Source of the DNA: Pararhizobium capsulatum DSM 1112
GTDB lineage: Bacteria; Pseudomonadota; Alphaproteobacteria; Rhizobiales; Rhizobiaceae
Assembly: GCF_030814475.1 (NCBI RefSeq)
Contig: NZ_JAUSVF010000001.1
Coordinates: 1,757,001-1,821,000, forward strand
Reading direction: 5' to 3'
Length of the DNA: 64,000 bases
Below are positions 1 through 10,055 of this stretch, piece by piece (within the stretch, counting starts at the first letter, position 1; each line of letters begins with the position of its first letter). Both the position numbers and the translations under genes were made by a program. The notes under the pieces are model-generated. The model saw nothing but the letters and a program-made list of their open reading frames with translations. It made no database searches and was not told the origin of the DNA.

Positions 1-2
1 CC

Positions 3-401
3 AATTCCAAGGTCGGGCGCATCACGCGCTATCCCAGCGACAACCGGGAGGCTTCGGTCGGCGGCGTGCTGACGGTTGAGTTCAAGCTCAACGGCCAGGC
101 CTTCTTCGGGCTGAACGGCGGCGAGCCGGCGCAATATACACATGCCATGTCGGTTTCCGTCGTCTGTGAGGACCAGGCGGAGGTGGACCGGATCTGGGAT
201 GCGCTGCTTGATGGCGGCGAGGCGGTGCAGTGTGGCTGGATCAAGGATCGCTGGGGCGTCAACTGGCAGATCATACCGAAGGTGCTGAACGAAGCGATCG
301 GCAGCAGCGATCGCGCCGCTGCCCAGCGGGCTTTCCAGGCGATGATGACCATGGTCAAGATCGATGCAGCGGCTATCGAAAAGGCGCTTCGTGGAGAATG
401 A
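3..401 (+). CDS. PhnB-like VOC superfamily protein, 5' end cut by window edge
   Basis: The frame is open from base 3, so the gene begins before the window; the GTG at 66 lies inside the domain and is not the real start. The visible 132 residues contain the pattern LTVEFKLNGQAFFGLNGG, then a histidine in AQYTHAMSVSV and the run DGGEAVQCGWIKDRWGVNWQ, typical of PhnB / 3-demethylubiquinone-methyltransferase-like proteins of the vicinal oxygen chelate fold (PF06983). Proteins of this family are usually about 155 residues, so only about 20 residues are missing. Substrate is unknown for most members and cannot be read here. It ends with TGA at 399-401; the following 200 bases carry no convincing gene. 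Confidence 0.8.
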   Translation, partial: NSKVGRITRYPSDNREASVGGVLTVEFKLNGQAFFGLNGGEPAQYTHAMSVSVVCEDQAEVDRIWDALLDGGEAVQCGWIKDRWGVNWQIIPKVLNEAIGSSDRAAAQRAFQAMMTMVKIDAAAIEKALRGE

Positions 402-608
402 CCGAGCTTCAGCGCGGCTATGCTCCGCGCCAACGACCCTGCAGCGATGAGACGGCATGAGTGATGAAGGCCCGGATATTGCGGGTCTCGGTCTGACGGT
501 CGCTATAGCAGGCTTGGAAATCGAAGGGGCAGAGCCAGTTGTCACGCCGGGCTCGCCTCGATCCGTGTTACGAAAGAGCGGGGGATGCCACCCGCTTCAG
601 CCAAACCC

Positions 609-1574
609 TCAAGCCTCCAGCTTCAACCCGATCCCCCAGGGATCGACCAGTGAATACCCTTCACCCGAGCGAGTCACCGGAATTTCCAGCTTCTCCAGCG
701 CTGCCAATGCCGACTGCAGCTTCACCGGATCGTTGAACCGGATCGTGTAATCCGACAATCCCGTCATGTTGGCCTGACGCTTCGGGGCGCCGCGGGAGTT
801 CCAGATGTTGGCGCCGATATGGTGATGATATTTGCCCGAGGAGAAGAAGCTTGCGCCGGGATAGGTCGCCATCAGGTCGAGGCCTAAGACGTCACGGAAG
901 AAGCTGTTGGCTTCCGGTATGTTGGAGACCTGCAGGTGGATGTGGCCGATGGCTGTCCCGTCGGCCATGCCATCCCATTTGTCCTTCGGCGCCTCGTCGT
1001 AGATCGCCTGCAGGTCGAGCGGCAGCGTCGCCATCTTGACCATGCCGTCCTGCAGATACTCCCATTCCGCGCGCGGTCGGTCGCGGTAGACCTCGATGCC
1101 GTTGCCCTCGGGGTCGCCGAGATAGATGGCCTCACTCACCAGATGGTCGGAAGCGCCCTGCAACGGCACATTGTTGTGGGCGATATGGGCAAGCCAGCGG
1201 CCAAGCTCCGTGCGATCCGGCATCAGGAAGGCGGTGTGAAAGAGGCCGGGTGCATTGCGCGGGGCAATGGCGGCGTCGCCTTCGGTGGTCAACGTCAACA
1301 GCGGATGGCCGTCGACGCCCAGCACTTCACCGGATGCCGTCTTCTCGACCGGCTTCAGGCCCATGATCTGCTGATACCACGAAGAAATCATCGGCAGGTC
1401 GCGCACGATCAGATGCGAATGATCGACAAAGGCGGGCATTTGGATCGCATGGGTGGGTGCGGGGGTCGGCTCGGTCATGGCTGTGCTTTCTGCGCTTGCA
1501 TTCGTCGTGATACCTGTTGCTGCGATGGCCGCGGCGGAGGCCTTCAGGAAATCGCGTCTGTCGAGATCTGTCAT
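609..1574 (-). CDS. Tat-exported VOC family (glyoxalase/extradiol dioxygenase-like) protein
   Basis: A 321-residue protein. The chosen start (ATG at 1572-1574) gives MTDLDRRDFLKASAAAIAA, a twin-arginine signal with the RRDFLK motif, followed by a cleavage-type ASA; the open frame extends upstream but loses sense there. After the signal come two vicinal oxygen chelate modules: the first begins with VDHSHLIVRDLPMISSWYQ, the second with GHIHLQVSNIPEANSFFRD. Both keep the opening His, and the LGDPEGNGIEVYRDRPR motif with a Glu ligand is present, as in catechol 2,3-dioxygenase-like proteins. The family suggests a metal-dependent enzyme acting in the periplasm, but the substrate is unknown. It is divergent from the stress-protein gene that starts at 1836. 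Confidence 0.85.
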   Translation of the reverse strand: MTDLDRRDFLKASAAAIAATGITTNASAESTAMTEPTPAPTHAIQMPAFVDHSHLIVRDLPMISSWYQQIMGLKPVEKTASGEVLGVDGHPLLTLTTEGDAAIAPRNAPGLFHTAFLMPDRTELGRWLAHIAHNNVPLQGASDHLVSEAIYLGDPEGNGIEVYRDRPRAEWEYLQDGMVKMATLPLDLQAIYDEAPKDKWDGMADGTAIGHIHLQVSNIPEANSFFRDVLGLDLMATYPGASFFSSGKYHHHIGANIWNSRGAPKRQANMTGLSDYTIRFNDPVKLQSALAALEKLEIPVTRSGEGYSLVDPWGIGLKLEA

Positions 1575-1721
1575 CGGCTTGTCCCTCTGTCGGTTCGAAT
1601 ATGGCCTTACGGCCAGATCGGCGAAAGCCGCGATATTGGAGATTGATTGTTCTCTCTTTGAAGACGATGGTTCACGATCATAACCGCTTGTTCCGGTTGC
1701 AAAGAGGGTCCTATAGTTGGG

Positions 1722-1735
1722 TTGACCTGCATCAA
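1722..1735 (+). promoter_or_regulatory. FNR/FixK-type anaerobox
   Basis: The sequence TTGACCTGCATCAA matches the rhizobial FixK/FnrN/FNR consensus TTGAY-N4-RTCAA with both half sites complete. It lies about 100 bases before the universal stress protein gene and 148 bases before the divergent VOC gene. Oxygen-controlled uspA-family genes are common targets of FixK/FnrN in rhizobia; control of this one is inferred from the site alone. Confidence 0.6.
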
Positions 1736-1835
1736 TGCAGGCAGGCAACTTCCCGCCTAGAAGGGAAGGGCGAGGGCGTCGTCGTCCCCGCCTGTCGGGA
1801 CTTGGTATAAACTGCGGCAAGCAAAGGAGAGTTTG

Positions 1836-2258
1836 ATGTATTCCAAGATCGTCGTGCCGATTGCCATGGACCAGCTGGAACACGGAGAAGCCGTTATCGA
1901 GCGCGCAAAATCACTGCTCGATACGGGCGGCGAAATCATTCTTCTGAATGTGGTGGAAGATCTGAACGCATATGCGCAAGGCTATATGATTGTCGATTTT
2001 CCGCTGGAGGTAATCGACGCCTCGCGCGAGCACGCCCAGAAGACGCTGAACGAGCTGAAGGAAAAGCATGGCGTGACCGGCCGCACCGAAATCCGCATCG
2101 GCGGCGCTGCCGGGGTGATCAACGCTTTCGCAGAAGATGAGGAAGCCGATCTGGTGATCATCGCCTCGCACCGGCCGGGCATGATCGATTATTTCATCGG
2201 TTCGACGGCGAGCCGCGTGGCCAGCCATTGCAAATGCGCCGTGTTGATCGATCGGTAA
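1836..2258 (+). CDS. Universal stress protein (UspA family)
   Basis: A 140-residue single-domain Usp protein. It opens with MYSKIVVPIAMDQLEHGE (first strand and helix) and ends with the nucleotide-binding segment ASHRPGMIDYFIGSTASRV, which carries the HRPG and GSTA elements of the ATP-binding type. The ATG at 1836 follows AAGGAGA at 1823-1829 with good spacing; the TTG three bases earlier is less likely. The protein is cytoplasmic and expected to help survival under stress or low oxygen. The FixK-type box about 100 bases upstream points to induction at low oxygen (inferred). Confidence 0.9.
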   Translation: MYSKIVVPIAMDQLEHGEAVIERAKSLLDTGGEIILLNVVEDLNAYAQGYMIVDFPLEVIDASREHAQKTLNELKEKHGVTGRTEIRIGGAAGVINAFAEDEEADLVIIASHRPGMIDYFIGSTASRVASHCKCAVLIDR

Positions 2259-2401
2259 TAGCGTGGTGGAGTTGGTCGCGACCTCGCCACTTCCTCCGCC
2301 AGATCTGCCGACATCTGCCGTTCAGGGGATTCGGTCAGCTTCTGTGCCCGGGTAGGCTGTGACCTCGCAACCGTCTTGGCCTGAAACCAAGCACAAGAAA
2401 G

Positions 2402-2436
2402 GGCCAGGATCGGCCGTCAGCAGGCCGATCCTGGCC
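2402..2436 (-). terminator. Strong hairpin between convergent genes, probable terminator
   Basis: Two perfect 14-base arms, GGCCAGGATCGGCC and its reverse complement, flank a 7-base loop. On the minus strand the stem is followed by CTTTCTTG, so it fits best as a terminator of the lipoprotein gene; on the plus strand it could also stop the stress-protein transcript. A weaker outer pair (GTGACCTCGCA near 2359-2369 and TGCGAGGTCTCAC at 2448-2460, two-base bulge) could extend the structure. Confidence 0.6.
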
Positions 2437-2509
2437 ACCCGACAGCGTGCGAGGTCTCACTCCCGGCAGGGTGAGGCCTCGTCCTTTCCGAATGATGAGG
2501 TTGTGATCG

Positions 2510-2761
2510 CTAGCAGCGCGCCTCATAGCGGCGTCCATTGCGATCACGATAGACGCAATAGCCAGCGTGCTCCCTGGAGTGGCCGATCAGGCTGCCTACC
2601 ACGCCGCCGGCCACAGCGCCGATAGCCGCCCCGCCCCAGCTATTGCTGGCAATGCCGCCAATGATCGCGCCCGAGCCTGCCCCGATCGCGGCGCCTCGCT
2701 CCGTCTGTGTGCAGGCTGTGAGGGTCGTAATCATTGCAATCAAAACAACAAGCTTTCTCAT
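2510..2761 (-). CDS. Glycine-zipper outer-membrane-type lipoprotein
   Basis: An 83-residue protein starting at the ATG 2759-2761, preceded on its strand by AAGGGATC. MRKLVVLIAMITTLTAC is a lipoprotein signal with lipobox LTAC, so Cys17 would be lipidated. The mature part has a repeated small-residue stretch (AAIGAGSGAIIGGIASNSWG, then AAIGAVAGGVVGSLIG) typical of glycine-zipper/17 kDa-antigen-like proteins, and ends with YCVYRDRNGRRYEARC, a short aromatic/Cys tail seen in rhizobial YMGG-type proteins. Role in the cell envelope is likely but not specified. Confidence 0.85.
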   Translation of the reverse strand: MRKLVVLIAMITTLTACTQTERGAAIGAGSGAIIGGIASNSWGGAAIGAVAGGVVGSLIGHSREHAGYCVYRDRNGRRYEARC

Positions 2762-2865
2762 GATCTGATCCCTTTGCATTCACGTGATGACGGTGCAGCA
2801 TCTACGCAATGCGCGCGATTGTCGAGAGTGCAGGGGGACGTGATGCGGCAATCGCCGCAGCCCCC

Positions 2866-4248
2866 TCAATCCAGCCGCACCCCATAAATCTTGTCGATCG
2901 CCTCCTGCGTTCGGGGACCGAAACCGCCATCGATCGGTCCGCTATAGATCAATTGATCGCGCAGGCGTCGCTGCAATGCCTTGCGGAAGCCGAGTGACCA
3001 GTTGCCGCTGTTGTCGCGCATCTGGTCGCGGCTGAAGCTGGTCCCGGCGCGCAGCGCCTTTTCCATCCACTCGGCCGCCTCGACGGCATCAGGGTCGATG
3101 CCAAGGCCCTTGTCGTAGAAATTGGCGATGTTGTTGAAGGCGATGGAATCGCCGCCAGCGGCTGCGCGGCGATAATAGGCGATTGCTTGGGCGTAATCCT
3201 GTTTTTCGCCTTCGCCGGTCTCATAGGCAAAGCCGATATTGGTGAGCGCCGTTGCGCTGCCGGCGTCCACCGCGCGGCGATAGAGCGCCATGCCTTTGGC
3301 GACATCCTTCTCCACGCCGAGGCCCGAATAATACATGTAGCCGAGACCGTTGATCGCATCGGCATTGTCGTTTTTCTCCGCTGTCTCGTACCATTTCAGC
3401 GCGCCGGGCAGGTCGGCGGGGCCGCCGATGCCGTTCAGCATGAAATTTGCGATATTGGCCATGCCGACGATGTTGCCGGCTTCGGCTGCCCGCAGATACC
3501 AGCGCCGCGCTTCGGGGATATCGCGCGGTACCTGATTGCTGGTTTCGAGCAGGAAGCCGGCATCGTTCATGGCGCGGGCATTGCCGCTATCTGCCGCCCG
3601 GCGATACCATTCCAGCGCCGCCGTATCGTCCTCGGCCAAACCACGGCCGGAATCGTAGAAATAGGCGACGTTGAACATGGCCCAGGCGTTGTTGCGGCTG
3701 GCGGCCTCCTGATACCAGTGGAAGGCTTGTTTCTCGTCCTGATCGACACCTTCGCCGGTATCATAGGCATAGGCGACGGCCGCAAAGGCGGCCGGGTAGC
3801 CGCGATCGGCAGCCTTGCGATAGAGGGCGAGCGCACCGGCATAATCTTTCATCTTCTCCTTGGCGCGGCCGTATTGATAGGTGAAGCGCAGGGTGTTGGA
3901 CTTCAGCCTGTGGGACTGCTCGCAGGCGGCAAGGGCCGCGGGGCCATCGAGATTGACGAATTCGACCGGATCGATCGCAACCACGCGGTCGTGATCCAGC
4001 GGATCGGCCGCCAGCGCGTCACAGGGGTCGGCGCCGACCCGCACGATGCGCGGCGTCAGCGGCTTGATCTTGCTGATCGAGCTTTGATCGCGCCTGTTTG
4101 CCGGGGGCGGCGCCGAAACGGCCGGAGCGCTGTGGGCGCCGGGATCCGACTGGGCTGCGACCGGGCTAATCTGCAGCGCAATGCCCGCGACAAGTCCCAT
4201 CAGCATGCTTCCCTGTTTCGTCGACTGCTTTCCCGCGTCAGCTTTCAT
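2866..4248 (-). CDS. Secreted Sel1-like repeat protein with C-terminal peptidoglycan-binding-like segment
   Basis: About 460 residues from the ATG at 4246-4248 (an ATG at 4272 is the alternative). The N-terminus has a signal peptide (SMLMGLVAGIALQISPVAAQ). After a linker of about 100 residues come at least seven tandem Sel1-type repeats, recognisable by units such as ALALYRKAADRGYPAAFAAV and AALEWYRRAADSGNARAMND, each about 36 residues. The end, LIYSGPIDGGFGPRTQEAID, resembles a peptidoglycan-binding type 1 motif. Sel1 proteins act as scaffolds for protein-protein contacts; rhizobial examples such as ExoR are periplasmic regulators, but this is not an obvious ExoR. Transcribed alone, divergent from the PaqR gene. 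Confidence 0.8.
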   Translation of the reverse strand: MKADAGKQSTKQGSMLMGLVAGIALQISPVAAQSDPGAHSAPAVSAPPPANRRDQSSISKIKPLTPRIVRVGADPCDALAADPLDHDRVVAIDPVEFVNLDGPAALAACEQSHRLKSNTLRFTYQYGRAKEKMKDYAGALALYRKAADRGYPAAFAAVAYAYDTGEGVDQDEKQAFHWYQEAASRNNAWAMFNVAYFYDSGRGLAEDDTAALEWYRRAADSGNARAMNDAGFLLETSNQVPRDIPEARRWYLRAAEAGNIVGMANIANFMLNGIGGPADLPGALKWYETAEKNDNADAINGLGYMYYSGLGVEKDVAKGMALYRRAVDAGSATALTNIGFAYETGEGEKQDYAQAIAYYRRAAAGGDSIAFNNIANFYDKGLGIDPDAVEAAEWMEKALRAGTSFSRDQMRDNSGNWSLGFRKALQRRLRDQLIYSGPIDGGFGPRTQEAIDKIYGVRLD

Positions 4249-4472
4249 GATGTTCCGTGCCCGGCCCGCCATACTCTTGTTGTACCATTGTGTTGAAAAG
4301 CAGCGACCGTGCAAGTCACCGGGGAAACAGCCGGCTGCGTGTCGGGCATCCGCAACCGTTTCGTCATGTTTCAATTCTTGATGCGCTGCGACATCGATGG
4401 TGCTGTTTCGGTAACCTTCTCTGTGGCAAATTGAGCAGTGAAACAGTCCCGGGATATATTCCCGGGGGAAGG

Positions 4473-5147
4473 ATGATGGGGGCCGATGTGCAGATACCGG
4501 GCGTGAAATGGAACTACGACAAGTCGGAGCTGATTGCCGACGGCGTCGTCCATGGCGTCGGTCTGGTTTTTGCGCTGATCGGCGTTACCGCGTTGATCTT
4601 CTATGCGACCGTCTGGGCTTCGGCCGGACAGCTTGCCGCTGCCTGGATTTATGGGGCAGGGCTGGTGGCGACGCTGTCCATCTCCTTCATGTACAATCTC
4701 TGGCCGGTGACGAACACCAAGTTCTGGCTGCGTCGCTTCGATCATTCCTCGATCTTCATCCTGATCGCTGCGACCTATACGCCCTTCCTGCAACGCGGCT
4801 GGGCAGATCCCTTCCTGTTCGGCATGCTGATCTTCATCTGGTCGATCGCGGCGGCCGGTGTTTTCATCAAATGCGTCTATCCGGGACGGTTCGATCGGTT
4901 GGCGATCCTGCTCTATCTCGCCATGGGCTGGAGCGGGGTTTTTGCAGCGGAACCTCTGCTGACGCAACTGAGCGTCACCACCATGACGTTGATCCTTATC
5001 GGCGGCATCATCTATTCGCTCGGCGTGATCTTCCATGTCTGGGAAAAGCTGCGGTATCAAAATGCGATCTGGCACGGCTTCGTCGTCACCGCTGCTGCCG
5101 TTCACTACGGCGCGGTCGTTACCTGCATCAGCAGCGGTGCCATCTGA
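4473..5147 (+). CDS. PaqR / hemolysin III family membrane protein
   Basis: A 224-residue integral membrane protein with about seven hydrophobic helices. The family fingerprint is visible: an early Asp/Glu and His in LIADGVVHGVGLVFALIG, then RRFDHSSIFILIAATYTPF in the middle, and a late His in NAIWHGFVVTAAAVHY, which together form the putative zinc site of PaqR/HlyIII proteins. The start is uncertain among ATG 4473, ATG 4476 and a GTG at 4486; GGGGGAAGG directly precedes the first two. The function in bacteria is unclear, with proposed roles in membrane lipid homeostasis or metal-dependent hydrolysis. Confidence 0.85.
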   Translation: MMGADVQIPGVKWNYDKSELIADGVVHGVGLVFALIGVTALIFYATVWASAGQLAAAWIYGAGLVATLSISFMYNLWPVTNTKFWLRRFDHSSIFILIAATYTPFLQRGWADPFLFGMLIFIWSIAAAGVFIKCVYPGRFDRLAILLYLAMGWSGVFAAEPLLTQLSVTTMTLILIGGIIYSLGVIFHVWEKLRYQNAIWHGFVVTAAAVHYGAVVTCISSGAI

Positions 5148-5317
5148 AATACGCTTTCTTGGGAAAGCCGCCGGTTTTCCTTGAACTCCCGGTCACCCTA
5201 TCCTATCCCCTAGTGAACACATGTGGTCTTCTTCGCAGACCGCATTGATGAATACGTTGCGGACCGTATCCACGAGGAGGGTGCGTCCACAGCCGGGGAG
5301 AGGAAAACTTCGGACGC

Positions 5318-7687
5318 ATGCACGCCGAGCGCCTGACCTTGTTTGTTCTGTTGTCGCCGTTCCTGGCGGCGGTCGCAGCACCTTTTGCCGCGCGGATTCT
5401 TGGGCATCGGGCGGCATGGCTGCTGGCATTGGTGCCGGCAGGTATTTTCGTCCACTTCTTCCGTTTTTCAGCGGCTATTGCTGACGGCAGCGCCGTCACC
5501 GGCGGCTATGACTGGATCCCGTCACTTTCCATTCGTTTTTCCTGGTTGATCGACGGGCTGTCGCTGAGCTTCGCCTTGCTGATCTCCGGCATCGGCACGC
5601 TGATCGTTCTTTATGCCGGCGGCTACCTGAAAGGCCATCCGCAACAGGGCCGCTTCTTCTCCTACATCTTCCTATTCATGGGCTCGATGCTGGGCGTCGT
5701 CGTTTCCGATGGGCTGTTCACGCTGTTCGTCTTCTGGGAGTTGACCTCGATCACCTCCTTCCTGCTCATCGGCTTCGACCATCAGCGCACGGCCGCGCGC
5801 CGCGCTGCCTTCCAGGCGCTGGTTGTCACCGGCGGCGGGGGATTGAGCCTGCTGGCCGGTCTTCTGCTTCTCTGGAACATCAGCGGCGTGTCCGATCTGT
5901 CCGGGCTTCTCGCCGCGGGCGACACGATCCGGGCGAGTGCGCTTTATCCGGTCGCGCTGATCCTTGTTCTCGGCGGTGCGTTTACGAAATCGGCGCAGTT
6001 TCCGTTCCATTTCTGGCTTCCCAACGCCATGGAGGCGCCGACGCCGGTGTCGGCCTACCTGCACTCTGCGACGATGGTGAAGGCCGGTGTCTATCTCCTG
6101 ATGCGGCTTTCGCCGGTCATGGGCGGCACTGTCATGTGGGAGACGATCCTGCCGGTCTTCGGCGGCGTCACGCTGCTGTTCGGCGCGCTGCTTGCCATCC
6201 GCCATGTCGATCTGAAGATGATGCTCGCCTATACGACCATGGCCTCGCTCGGACTTCTCGTCATGCTGACGGGCTTTGGAACCGAGCGGGCGATCGATGC
6301 GGCGGTGCTCTATCTCGTCGCCCACGCGCTGTTCAAGGGCGCTCTCTTCATGGTGAGCGGCATCATCGACCATGAGACCGGCACGCGCGATCTGACCAAG
6401 CTCGGCGGCCTGCGCCGCGCCATGCCGCTGACGTTCCTGATCGCCATGACCGCCGCGCTGTCCATGGGCGGATTTACACCTTTCCTGGGCTTCATCGCGA
6501 AGGAAGAGATCTACGCGGCGTTGACGGGTGGCGATGTCGCTTTGCTTGCGGCGTGCATCGTCGCGATTGCCGGCAATGCCCTGATGTTCGCCGCCGGCTT
6601 CGCCGTTGCTCTGACGCCTTTCATTGGAGCGCCGGCCGAGACGCCGAAGCATCCACATGAAGCGCCTGTTCTGCTGTGGCTCGGGCCTGCTGTCATGGCG
6701 CTTGGCGGCCTGCTGGCGGCAGTTTTCGCAACGCCGTTCCATGCGGTGATCTCATCGCCAATGGCCTCCGTCGTTGCGGGCGAGGCGCATGTGATCGACC
6801 TGCTGCCGTTTCCCCATTGGAGCCTGCCGCTCCTTCTCTCCATCGTAACGGGCTTGCTGGGCATCGGCGTCTATCTCGGGCTTTCCCGAGGACGCGAGGC
6901 GGTGGCTGCTCTGTTGGGCGTCATTGGCTGGGGGCCTGATCGGGCTTTCGATCAGGCGATATCCGGCCTTGTGCGGCTTGCCGTTTCGGTCACCCGCCGC
7001 TTGCAGCCGGGCCGGCTCGATACCTACATGACCGTGACCTTCGTTCTGCTGGCGTTCGTGCTTCTCGCTCCCCCGGTTTTCTACGGCGAATTTGCCCGCG
7101 CGCCGGTCTTCCCGTCCGATATCCCGCTGCACGAGCTTACCATCCTGCTGCTGGCAGCGATCGGCCTGCCGGCGGTGGTGCTGGCGAAGAACCGGCTGAC
7201 GGCGATCGTTTCGCTCGGCATCCAGGGTTTCTCCGTGGCGATGATCTTCCTGTTTTACGGGGCACCAGATCTCGCCTTCACCCAGTTCATGATTGAGACG
7301 CTCTCGGTCGTCATCCTGACGCTGGTGATGACGCGGCTGAGGCTCTCGCCCTCCGACAAGCGCCCGCTCGCCCAGGTGCTGCCCGATGCGGCGATCGCCC
7401 TTGCCTGCGGCCTCGGCATCACGCTGTTCCTGATGAAGGTAACGGAAACGCCGTTCGATTCGTCGCTGTCTGATTTCTTCGAGCGCTTCTCCAAGCCGCT
7501 CGCCCATGGCGGCAATATCGTCAACGTCATCATCGTCGATTTCCGCGGCACCGACACGCTGGGCGAAATTGCTGTCGTGATGATCGCTGCCCTTTCCATC
7601 CTGTCGCTGGTCCGCCTTCGGGCCGGTGCGCTGCGCCAGCCGGGTGATCCGGCCGAACTGGCGTCTGTCGAAGGAGGCCGCCGATGA
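5318..7687 (+). CDS. mrpA: Na+(K+)/H+ antiporter subunit MrpA/PhaA
   Basis: A 789-residue polytopic protein, the large antiporter-like subunit of the Mrp complex in the inner membrane. The NuoL-like core is clear: [19 protein letters not shown] with the essential Glu of TM5, then [20 protein letters not shown] and [15 protein letters not shown]. The C-terminal third (from about residue 600) carries the extra MrpA module with [20 protein letters not shown]. Length matches stand-alone MrpA, and mrpB is a separate gene, so this is the seven-gene organisation and not the fused PhaAB type. Start at ATG 5318; the stop overlaps the mrpB start (ATGA). First gene of the operon. Confidence 0.95.
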   Translation: MHAERLTLFVLLSPFLAAVAAPFAARILGHRAAWLLALVPAGIFVHFFRFSAAIADGSAVTGGYDWIPSLSIRFSWLIDGLSLSFALLISGIGTLIVLYAGGYLKGHPQQGRFFSYIFLFMGSMLGVVVSDGLFTLFVFWELTSITSFLLIGFDHQRTAARRAAFQALVVTGGGGLSLLAGLLLLWNISGVSDLSGLLAAGDTIRASALYPVALILVLGGAFTKSAQFPFHFWLPNAMEAPTPVSAYLHSATMVKAGVYLLMRLSPVMGGTVMWETILPVFGGVTLLFGALLAIRHVDLKMMLAYTTMASLGLLVMLTGFGTERAIDAAVLYLVAHALFKGALFMVSGIIDHETGTRDLTKLGGLRRAMPLTFLIAMTAALSMGGFTPFLGFIAKEEIYAALTGGDVALLAACIVAIAGNALMFAAGFAVALTPFIGAPAETPKHPHEAPVLLWLGPAVMALGGLLAAVFATPFHAVISSPMASVVAGEAHVIDLLPFPHWSLPLLLSIVTGLLGIGVYLGLSRGREAVAALLGVIGWGPDRAFDQAISGLVRLAVSVTRRLQPGRLDTYMTVTFVLLAFVLLAPPVFYGEFARAPVFPSDIPLHELTILLLAAIGLPAVVLAKNRLTAIVSLGIQGFSVAMIFLFYGAPDLAFTQFMIETLSVVILTLVMTRLRLSPSDKRPLAQVLPDAAIALACGLGITLFLMKVTETPFDSSLSDFFERFSKPLAHGGNIVNVIIVDFRGTDTLGEIAVVMIAALSILSLVRLRAGALRQPGDPAELASVEGGRR

Positions 7688-8112
7688 ACTCGGTCATCCT
7701 GCGCACCGTCGCGCCTGTGCTGGTGAGCCTCATGGTGCTGTTTTCCATCTTCGTTCTGTTGCGGGGGCATAATGCGCCGGGCGGCGGCTTCATCGGCGGG
7801 CTGATCGCGGTTGCGGCCCTTTCGATCTATGGCATCACCTTCGGCGTCGGAGCGGTGCGCAAGGCACTTCATGTCCACCCGATGGTGATTGCCGCAGCGG
7901 GATTGCTCATCGCCACGCTTTCGGGCCTCGTCTCCGCACTCTTCGGGGCTCCCTTCATGACTGGCCTCTGGGTGACCCCCGTCATTCTCGGCACGGAAAT
8001 TCCCCTTGCCACCGTCATGAGCTTCGATGTCGGCGTCTATCTGGTGGTCGTCGGCGCGATCGGCGCTGTGGCGCTGTCGCTGGAAGAAGAAAATGAGGAG
8101 GACGAGGCATGA
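7684..8112 (+). CDS. mrpB: Na+/H+ antiporter subunit MrpB
   Basis: A 142-residue membrane protein with four predicted helices. [19 protein letters not shown] is the conserved MrpB loop and helix, and [20 protein letters not shown] is the conserved third segment. The ATG at 7684 overlaps the mrpA stop by four bases and is preceded by GAAGGAGG. The acidic tail (EEENEEDEA) faces the cytoplasm by the usual topology. It is required for assembly and activity of the Mrp complex. Confidence 0.93.
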   Translation: MNSVILRTVAPVLVSLMVLFSIFVLLRGHNAPGGGFIGGLIAVAALSIYGITFGVGAVRKALHVHPMVIAAAGLLIATLSGLVSALFGAPFMTGLWVTPVILGTEIPLATVMSFDVGVYLVVVGAIGAVALSLEEENEEDEA

Positions 8113-8489
8113 TGGAACCTGTTCTCGCCATCCTGACCGGCCTGTTCTTCGCTTTTGCGGTCTATCTCCTGCTGTCGAAGTTCATCATCCGCATGCTGAT
8201 CGGCGTCGCGATCCTCGGCAATGCCGTCAACCTCCTGATCTTCACCAATGGCCGGCTTCTGCGCGAGGTGCCGCCGGTGCTCCAGCCCGGGCTCGACGTG
8301 CCGGCGAGCACTGTCGCCAACCCGCTGCCGCAGGCGCTGATCCTGACGGCGATCGTCATTTCATTTTCCTTCTTTGCCTTCCTGCTGGTGCTGTCATGGC
8401 GCGCCTACAAGGGGCTCGGCACCGACAACACGGACCGCATGCGCATCACTGAACCGCAAGAACCCGTCTTGCCGCCGGAAGGGTATTGA
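8109..8489 (+). CDS. mrpC: Na+/H+ antiporter subunit MrpC
   Basis: A 126-residue NuoK-like subunit with three transmembrane helices. The hallmark is [16 protein letters not shown], followed by [20 protein letters not shown], as in MrpC and NuoK. The ATG at 8109 overlaps the mrpB stop by four bases; the in-frame ATG at 8112 is an alternative. It is one of the subunits shared in fold with respiratory complex I. Confidence 0.93.
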   Translation: MMEPVLAILTGLFFAFAVYLLLSKFIIRMLIGVAILGNAVNLLIFTNGRLLREVPPVLQPGLDVPASTVANPLPQALILTAIVISFSFFAFLLVLSWRAYKGLGTDNTDRMRITEPQEPVLPPEGY

Positions 8490-8495
8490 GACGGC

Positions 8496-10055
8496 ATGGC
8501 TTCACCTGCATCCCCAATCGACCTCTCTCTGGCTGTTGTGACGGAAGCCCCCGACGCGGCCGACTGGCTCGTCGTTCTGCCGGTGGCGCTCTGCATCGGG
8601 ACCGGCGCTCTCTTGACGATGCTTCGCAGCCGGCCCGCCTTGCAAGGTATAATCGCGCTTGCAACGCTCGGCATTCTCGTTCTCGTCAACGCCGGTCTGA
8701 TCGCCCATGTCTCGGCATCCGGACCGGTAACGATGATGATGGGCCGCTGGCTGCCGCCGTTCGGCATCGCCTTCACCGTCGATATGATGGGTGCGCTGTT
8801 CTCGCTGACCGCCTCTGTCGTTGCCTTTGCCTGCGCGCTTTATTCGCTCGGTGATATCAACGAGAAGGGACGCCGCCACGGGTTCTATCCGTTCCTGCTG
8901 CTGCTGATGGCCGGCGTTTCCGGCGCTTTCCTCGCGGGCGATATCTTCAACCTCTATGTCTGGTTCGAGGTGCTGCTGATCTCGTCCTTCGGCCTGCTGG
9001 TCATCGGTTCCGAGCACCGCCAGATCGACGGCGCGGTGAAATACGGCTTCCTCAACCTCGTCGCCACCACCTTGTTCCTGATCGCCACCGGCTATCTCTA
9101 CGGCATCTTCGGCACGCTCAACATGGCTGATATCGTCCGCAAGGTGCCCACCTTGCCGGACAGCGCGCCGCTGATGACGCTTGTTGCGCTCTATCTCTTC
9201 GCCTTCGGGATGAAGGCAGCGGCCTTTCCGGTGAATTTCTGGCTGCCGGCCTCCTATCACACGCCGCGCATCGTCGTTTCGGCGCTGTTTGCAGGCTTGC
9301 TCACCAAGGTCGGGGTCTATGCGCTGCTGCGCACCGGCGTCATGCTGTTTCCGGCGGAGCGCGAGAGCTTGTCCACGGTGATTGCCGTCGTTGCCGCCTT
9401 CACCATGCTGACCGGCGCACTGGGCGCGCTGGCGCAGGCCGATATGCGCAGGCTGCTCGGTTATCTCGTCATCTCCGGCATCGGCGCCATGCTGGTCGGG
9501 CTCTCGCTGTCGGGAGCCGACGGCGTGGCCGGAACGATCGTCTACGGCGTGCATTCCATGCTTGTCATGAGTGCGCTCTATCTGGCGATCGGTCTTTCCG
9601 GGCGGCATGCCGGCAGCTTTGCAATCGCCGAGGCAGGCGGCCTCTGGCAGCGTCACCTGCCGCTCTCGGCGCTGACGCTCATCCTGTTCTTCTCCGTCTC
9701 CGGCCTGCCGCCATTCTCGGGTTTCTGGCCGAAGCTGATGCTGGTCAAGGCGGCGCTCGCCCAAGGTGCCGGCTGGCTTGCCGCCGCGCTGCTCGTCAGC
9801 GGCTTCCTCACTACCATTGCCACCGGCCGCTTCTTCCTCATCGCCTATTGGCGCCCGACGGGCGAGAGAGCAGTCGGAACAGGGGAAACGGTGTCTCCAG
9901 CGGCATTGCTTCCCGTCGCAGCTCTTACGCTCGCCAGCATCCTGGTCGGTCTCTACCCCGAGCCGCTGATTGCGGCGGCGAAGACGGCAGCCGAGGGGTT
10001 GACTGCGCCATCAACCTATATCCAGTCCGTCTTCGGCGCGGAGGTGAAGCCATGA
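8496..10055 (+). CDS. mrpD: Na+/H+ antiporter subunit MrpD
   Basis: A 519-residue antiporter-like subunit homologous to NuoM/NuoN with about 14 helices. It has [20 protein letters not shown] (essential Glu in TM5), [20 protein letters not shown], and a Lys-containing half-channel region ([19 protein letters not shown]). The start at ATG 8496 lies seven bases after the mrpC stop. Together with MrpA it is thought to carry the ion-translocating pathway. The stop overlaps mrpE (ATGA). Confidence 0.94.
   Translation: MASPASPIDLSLAVVTEAPDAADWLVVLPVALCIGTGALLTMLRSRPALQGIIALATLGILVLVNAGLIAHVSASGPVTMMMGRWLPPFGIAFTVDMMGALFSLTASVVAFACALYSLGDINEKGRRHGFYPFLLLLMAGVSGAFLAGDIFNLYVWFEVLLISSFGLLVIGSEHRQIDGAVKYGFLNLVATTLFLIATGYLYGIFGTLNMADIVRKVPTLPDSAPLMTLVALYLFAFGMKAAAFPVNFWLPASYHTPRIVVSALFAGLLTKVGVYALLRTGVMLFPAERESLSTVIAVVAAFTMLTGALGALAQADMRRLLGYLVISGIGAMLVGLSLSGADGVAGTIVYGVHSMLVMSALYLAIGLSGRHAGSFAIAEAGGLWQRHLPLSALTLILFFSVSGLPPFSGFWPKLMLVKAALAQGAGWLAAALLVSGFLTTIATGRFFLIAYWRPTGERAVGTGETVSPAALLPVAALTLASILVGLYPEPLIAAAKTAAEGLTAPSTYIQSVFGAEVKP

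Noticed and set aside
4371..5105. A 244-residue minus-strand frame opposite the PaqR gene
   Set aside because: Rich in charged residues as a reversed membrane-protein sequence; no domain.
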